A stretch of DNA of 64,000 nucleotides from an uncultured Prevotellaceae bacterium (GTDB taxonomy: Bacteria > Bacteroidota > Bacteroidia > Bacteroidales > Bacteroidaceae): assembly GCA_902763615.1 (NCBI GenBank), contig CACWSX010000018.1:18752-82751 (forward strand). The letters are read 5' to 3'. A program made the position numbers and the translations under genes. Positions 60,679 through 64,000 of the stretch are shown here, one piece after another (the stretch's first letter is position 1; every line of letters starts with the position of its first letter). The notes beneath the pieces were generated by a model. It had not been told where the DNA came from and searched no databases. It saw only the letters and a list, made by a program, of their open reading frames with translations.

Positions 60679-62454
60679 GGACTGTCTGAGGTCATGAATA
60701 AGGTTGGTTTTCAGTGAATGGGCTTCTTTTTTACCGAATAGTTTTTCATTGGCACGAGCCTTGGCATTTGACACAGTGGAGGCCTGTGAGGCTGTCATCG
60801 TGGAGATGGTCTTCTCGGAGATTCCGAGAATTAGCAATATGCATATACGCTGCTCCAACTGTGACAAAGATCTACTCTCGCCAAAAGACTTGAAAGTCGC
60901 GGGATTGTCTTTGCTGAACTGTGACAACAGCAAATCCCATTCTGCCTCCGTCGGAATGGGACGCTCAAATTTGTCTCGGGCCTTCTTTACAAACAACTGG
61001 GCAATTTTGCTGTCAAGGAAGTCGTCAAGACTATTTTTGTTTTTACTGTGTATATATGTAGAATTCTCTGCCTGCAACCGTTTTATGGTTTTAGTCAGTT
61101 CGGCTTCTTGCCTTTCCTTTTCAGCGATAATTCCTTCATAATCGTTTTCCTTCAGTTTCCTTAATTCCTCTTGCACAATGCTTCTTTGGCGTTTCGCACT
61201 ATTAAGCGATTCCTCCAACTTGGCGATTCGCTCCTTCTTTTCTCTTTGGTTCTTTCGATACAACCAAGAAATAACTATAATAACGAGTAAAAGGATAATT
61301 GCTATTAATATAATAAAGCCAAGAAGGTTTAATGTTTTTTGAGCTTTCTCTCTTTCCTGTTCAGCCTCTTTTTGACTCCTGCTATAGTTGTAGATGGTCG
61401 TCATCTGTGCTATGACATCCCGGTCCTTAAGGACAATGGATGAGTCGTTGGCCATGCAATAGAGTTGGGCATATTTAGCAATAGAATCAGCTTGGTGACG
61501 CTGGCTGAATACGCTTAATAGTCCTCTGTACATGGGGTCCAGAGAAGTATAGGACATACCAGGACGATAAACCTTACGATAGTAATACTCCGCAGAATCT
61601 AATTTATGCACGCCCTCATAATATTTACCTTTATAATAATAGTATAGGCGATGTGAAGGAGGAAGCTCATGATGCTCATCGAACAGGTCTGATTCAGACT
61701 CGTACTGATCCATCAGAGTCTTTGCCTCTGCCAGTCGTTGAGGGTTTTCCGTATATAAGTGTATCAGTGGTCTTGAATAGCGTATAGCCTGTCGAATATA
61801 TCCATGTTTGCGATATTGCTCAAGTGCTGACTTTAAGATTAGTTCAGCACTATCCTTTTTATTCAATAATATATAAGCACCTGCAGACATAGCCTGATTG
61901 TAAAAGACCCATTGTAATTTATTTGCGCGAAAAGCAAAATGGCTAGCTTTCTTCCGTGCATCAATCTCGTTCGTTAACAATAGCTGGCGATGATATACTG
62001 TAGCCATCTGAGAATAGACGCAACCCAGCGTGTAGAAGTCAAAGTCATTGGCCGTAGTATCGGCAACATTTATGGCATTCTGAAAGCTGTTGATGGCTTT
62101 CGGAGCTTCTCCCATATCGCTGTAGGCTCGGCCCAGGAGGTAATGTGCAAGCACGCGCTCGTTGGTGGTGCCGTGACTGTCGAAGTGGTCAACCAGTTCC
62201 TTGGCGATAGAGTCGGAGGTGAACTTTACGTCGGTCTTGTTCTGTGCATTGGTACGGTGCAACAGGTATTGCATCCGGAAATGCTTGCCGAACTCCTGCT
62301 CATGTTCTCCGAGGCTGTCGAGAATCTGCAGGGCAGAGTCGGGGTGATCGCCCATCGCGGCCTCTGCCCGCAGTAGAGCGTCACGATATTCCTGCCTCTC
62401 GCCACAGGCCATAAGCCCCATGAGTAGGATAACGATATAAGCAAGCTGTTTCAT
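60676..62454 (-). CDS. TPR-transmembrane-HTH regulator (DUF6377-like)
   Basis: A 592-residue membrane regulator. A lipoprotein-like signal (MGLMAC) is followed by periplasmic TPR repeats (about 40-370; LAHYLLGRAYSDMGEAPKAI, YYRKVYR), one transmembrane segment near residue 400 (LLGFIILIAIILLLVIIVI), a coiled coil (about 425-480) and a cytoplasmic C-terminal HTH-like part (SLSQLEQRICILLILGISEK, ASTVSNAKARANEKLFG). This layout is known in Bacteroidetes one-component sensors controlling adjacent transport genes, here the TonB-receptor-like gene. The start at 62454 lies only 8 nt after the -7 box, so the message may be nearly leaderless. Confidence 0.82.
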   Translation of the reverse strand: MKQLAYIVILLMGLMACGERQEYRDALLRAEAAMGDHPDSALQILDSLGEHEQEFGKHFRMQYLLHRTNAQNKTDVKFTSDSIAKELVDHFDSHGTTNERVLAHYLLGRAYSDMGEAPKAINSFQNAINVADTTANDFDFYTLGCVYSQMATVYHRQLLLTNEIDARKKASHFAFRANKLQWVFYNQAMSAGAYILLNKKDSAELILKSALEQYRKHGYIRQAIRYSRPLIHLYTENPQRLAEAKTLMDQYESESDLFDEHHELPPSHRLYYYYKGKYYEGVHKLDSAEYYYRKVYRPGMSYTSLDPMYRGLLSVFSQRHQADSIAKYAQLYCMANDSSIVLKDRDVIAQMTTIYNYSRSQKEAEQEREKAQKTLNLLGFIILIAIILLLVIIVISWLYRKNQREKKERIAKLEESLNSAKRQRSIVQEELRKLKENDYEGIIAEKERQEAELTKTIKRLQAENSTYIHSKNKNSLDDFLDSKIAQLFVKKARDKFERPIPTEAEWDLLLSQFSKDNPATFKSFGESRSLSQLEQRICILLILGISEKTISTMTASQASTVSNAKARANEKLFGKKEAHSLKTNLIHDLRQS

Positions 62455-62462
62455 ATCGGTTG

Positions 62463-62470
62463 CAAAGATA
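62463..62470 (-). promoter_or_regulatory. Candidate -7 box of the TPR-HTH regulator gene
   Basis: Minus-strand TATCTTTG immediately before the start codon. The -33 region shows only TTTC at wide spacing. Confidence 0.55.
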
Positions 62471-62513
62471 CGAAATCTTTTTGAGATATACGTGAAAAGA
62501 CGCAGAAAATGCA

Positions 62514-62546
62514 TGGGCGCAATGGTTCCTGGAACCTTCGCGCCCA
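62514..62546. repeat. 33-bp palindrome between divergent genes
   Basis: TGGGCGC, A/G, A, GGTTCC on the left mirrors GGAACC, T, GCGCCCA on the right around T62530, with two mismatches. GGGGACACAAGAACC and GGGTC/GACCC pieces follow at about 62562-62596. These look like relatives of the palindromes further left. Apart from promoters, 62455-62746 holds nothing else. Confidence 0.7.
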
Positions 62547-62687
62547 CTTTGGACGGTGCGAGCCAGGTGGGTCAGGGGACACAAGAACCGACCCGTGATC
62601 TTGGGCATGACTCCTTTGGAGTACAGAAACAGCTAAGCATCCCGCCAGGGGCACATCGCGACTTTTCTAAAAAAAACGAGTTTTTAT

Positions 62688-62718
62688 TTTGTAGTTTGCT
62701 CGTTTATTTGTATTTTTG
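62688..62718 (+). promoter_or_regulatory. Promoter of the sugar-binding lipoprotein gene
   Basis: TTTG (62688-62691), 19 bp, TATTTTTG (62711-62718). Confidence 0.8.
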
Positions 62719-62746
62719 CAAACAGAAACATAAAATATTACTGATT

Positions 62747-63769
62747 ATGAGAAACAGAATCTTTTGGTTGCTTGCCACCATCATGATGTGTGGAGCAATG
62801 GTAACAGGGCTGACATCGTGCAGCGACAGCGATGATGACAATAATAATAATCAGAAGAAAGTGGCAGTGTTGCTTCCCGATGCTACCCGTATTGAACGTT
62901 GGGCCACAGACAAAGCGAACCTTGAGTCGGTTATGGCCATGTACGGTTTAAATACCACTTTTTTCGTTGCTCCCGAGACTGCAGAGGGCGCAGTGCAACA
63001 GGTAGATCAGCTTAGAAATGCCATAAAAGACGGAGTGAAATATATAGTGCTGACTGCTATTGACTATAAGAAAATCAATGAATCCGGTCTACTTGAGCAG
63101 AATCCCGATGTCAAGGTTGTATGCCATGACCGCATTATCCTTCATAACCCTCGCATAGCTTATCTCTCTTCATCCGACCCGAAGGAAATAGGGCGTACTC
63201 AGGCTTTGTTCCTTCTCAACCATTTCCACTCTTCAGGAGCGTCTTCCATGACCATTGAAATTCTTGAAGGTCCGGAGACCGATGTCAACGCCAAGGATTA
63301 TTATGAAGGAGCCATGGAACTCCTCAGAAAATACATTGACAGCGGAAAGCTCGTCGTTCAGAGTGGCAAGAAGGAATACAGTCAGGTGAAGTCTGAAAAT
63401 TGGACTGTTGCCGATGGAAAGAAAGCAATGCAAGACCGTCTTGGCAGCTATGAAACCGGTGACCGTCCGGATATGATTCTGGCAGCCAACGACAATCTGG
63501 CTCAGGGAGCTATTGAGGCTCTGGAGGAAGCAGGTATAACAAACATGCCGGTCATCACAGGTCAGGACAATAATGCCATGGCGCAGACTAATATCAAAAA
63601 CGGCAAGCAGACCATGACCATCGACAAGAACCTGAAGGACATGGCATACAACACAGCTATGATTGTGAATAGTCTGATATCCAATTCTTCGGTTCATACC
63701 AGCCAAAGCATCTCCAACATTCCGGCAATCTTCTCAAAGATTACCATTATGACACAAGACAGCTATTAG
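62747..63769 (+). CDS. Periplasmic sugar-binding-type lipoprotein
   Basis: A 340-residue solute-binding protein of the ribose/xylose class. Lipobox ends LTSC near residue 24, followed by an Asp/Asn-rich linker. The bilobal fold shows VAVLLPDATRIERWATDKA, IKYIVLTAIDYKK-like VKYIVLTAIDYKK, IAYLSSSDPKEIGRTQA, RPDMILAANDNLAQGAIEA and VITGQDNNAMA, as in XylF/ChvE-type proteins. No transporter or sensor kinase gene is visible in the window, so its partner is unknown. The frame runs upstream to 62492 through palindromic DNA, but the promoter sets the start at 62747. Confidence 0.85.
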   Translation: MRNRIFWLLATIMMCGAMVTGLTSCSDSDDDNNNNQKKVAVLLPDATRIERWATDKANLESVMAMYGLNTTFFVAPETAEGAVQQVDQLRNAIKDGVKYIVLTAIDYKKINESGLLEQNPDVKVVCHDRIILHNPRIAYLSSSDPKEIGRTQALFLLNHFHSSGASSMTIEILEGPETDVNAKDYYEGAMELLRKYIDSGKLVVQSGKKEYSQVKSENWTVADGKKAMQDRLGSYETGDRPDMILAANDNLAQGAIEALEEAGITNMPVITGQDNNAMAQTNIKNGKQTMTIDKNLKDMAYNTAMIVNSLISNSSVHTSQSISNIPAIFSKITIMTQDSY

Positions 63770-64000
63770 TTTCTTTAACAGTGATTACCGACAATTTTAT
63801 GCTAAAAGAACCGACTGGGGTAAAGGTTTGAAACAATGAAACAATGAAACATTTGCTAAATTCATTTAATTGAATTCGGATGGAATTGACAGTGACCTTC
63901 GGATGGAGGAAGATGAAACATCTTATTATTTATTATATTTTAATTTTATATATATTATAATATATATAAAATATATATAGAGGTTTCTATAAAATATCTG
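63770..64000. other. A/T-rich gene-free end of the window
   Basis: No gene seen. It holds tandem TGAAACA units (about 63830-63853), two CTTCGGATGGA-like copies and a TATATA-rich last 80 bp with small palindromes. The same TGAAACA tandem occurs inverted at about 45437-45463. Confidence 0.5.

Overview
The window looks like a chromosomal segment of a Bacteroidales bacterium, most likely Prevotellaceae. The evidence is the Bacteroidetes promoter form (TTTG, about 20 bp, TAnnTTTG) before many genes, BspA-like surface proteins with C-terminal tails of the type IX secretion kind, a LruC-type lipoprotein, Bacteroidetes lipoboxes, a VirE-type primase cluster and a SusC-like barrel. No rRNA, tRNA or CRISPR array was seen.

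Region by region. 0-1.7 kb: end of an unidentified gene and a LruC lipoprotein. 1.7-4.2 kb: ffh, folD and a tiny TPR-like gene overlapping folD. 4.2-11.8 kb: three secreted proteins in a row (lipoprotein, leucine-rich repeat protein with a dockerin-like segment, 1564-residue BspA-like protein). 11.9-13 kb: a 125-bp hairpin element and an Rpn-type nuclease. 13-17.4 kb: acyl-CoA ligase with its XRE-cupin regulator, a Tat-exported aldo-keto reductase, queH. 17.4-22.4 kb: a phenylalanine/tyrosine operon (pheA, aminotransferase, DAHP synthase-chorismate mutase, tyrA, then TerB-DnaJ and queH) preceded by what reads as a classical attenuator with a Tyr/Phe-rich leader peptide. 22.4-31.7 kb: HD hydrolase-like protein, short-chain dehydrogenase, barrel proteins, a degenerate M15 peptidase and a five-gene peptidase/methionine sulfoxide reductase operon. 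31.7-44.8 kb: clpS-clpA, M48 protease, SlyD-like isomerase, aroC, a candidate sRNA, pyrK-pyrD, an OPT transporter and ettA.

44.8-58 kb is accessory DNA: an M15/VirE/small-gene cluster, an S24 peptidase, seven GGGAGTTT repeats, a WYL regulator, uncharacterised genes, RhuM and ORF6N proteins, a CdiA-CT-like nuclease, a strong ncRNA candidate and many GGGACAGG-type palindromes. Two palindromes lie in frame inside coding sequences, and a RhuM gene has been partly duplicated and truncated. 58-64 kb: a TonB-receptor-like barrel, a TPR-membrane-HTH regulator with phased ATTCGTCA repeats between them, and a sugar-binding lipoprotein.

The most notable signals are the Phe/Tyr attenuator, three places where the -33 box of one gene lies in the terminator loop of the preceding gene, two ncRNA candidates with near-consensus promoters and terminators, and the in-frame palindrome insertions. 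Coordinates of short sites were counted by eye and may be off by a base or two.
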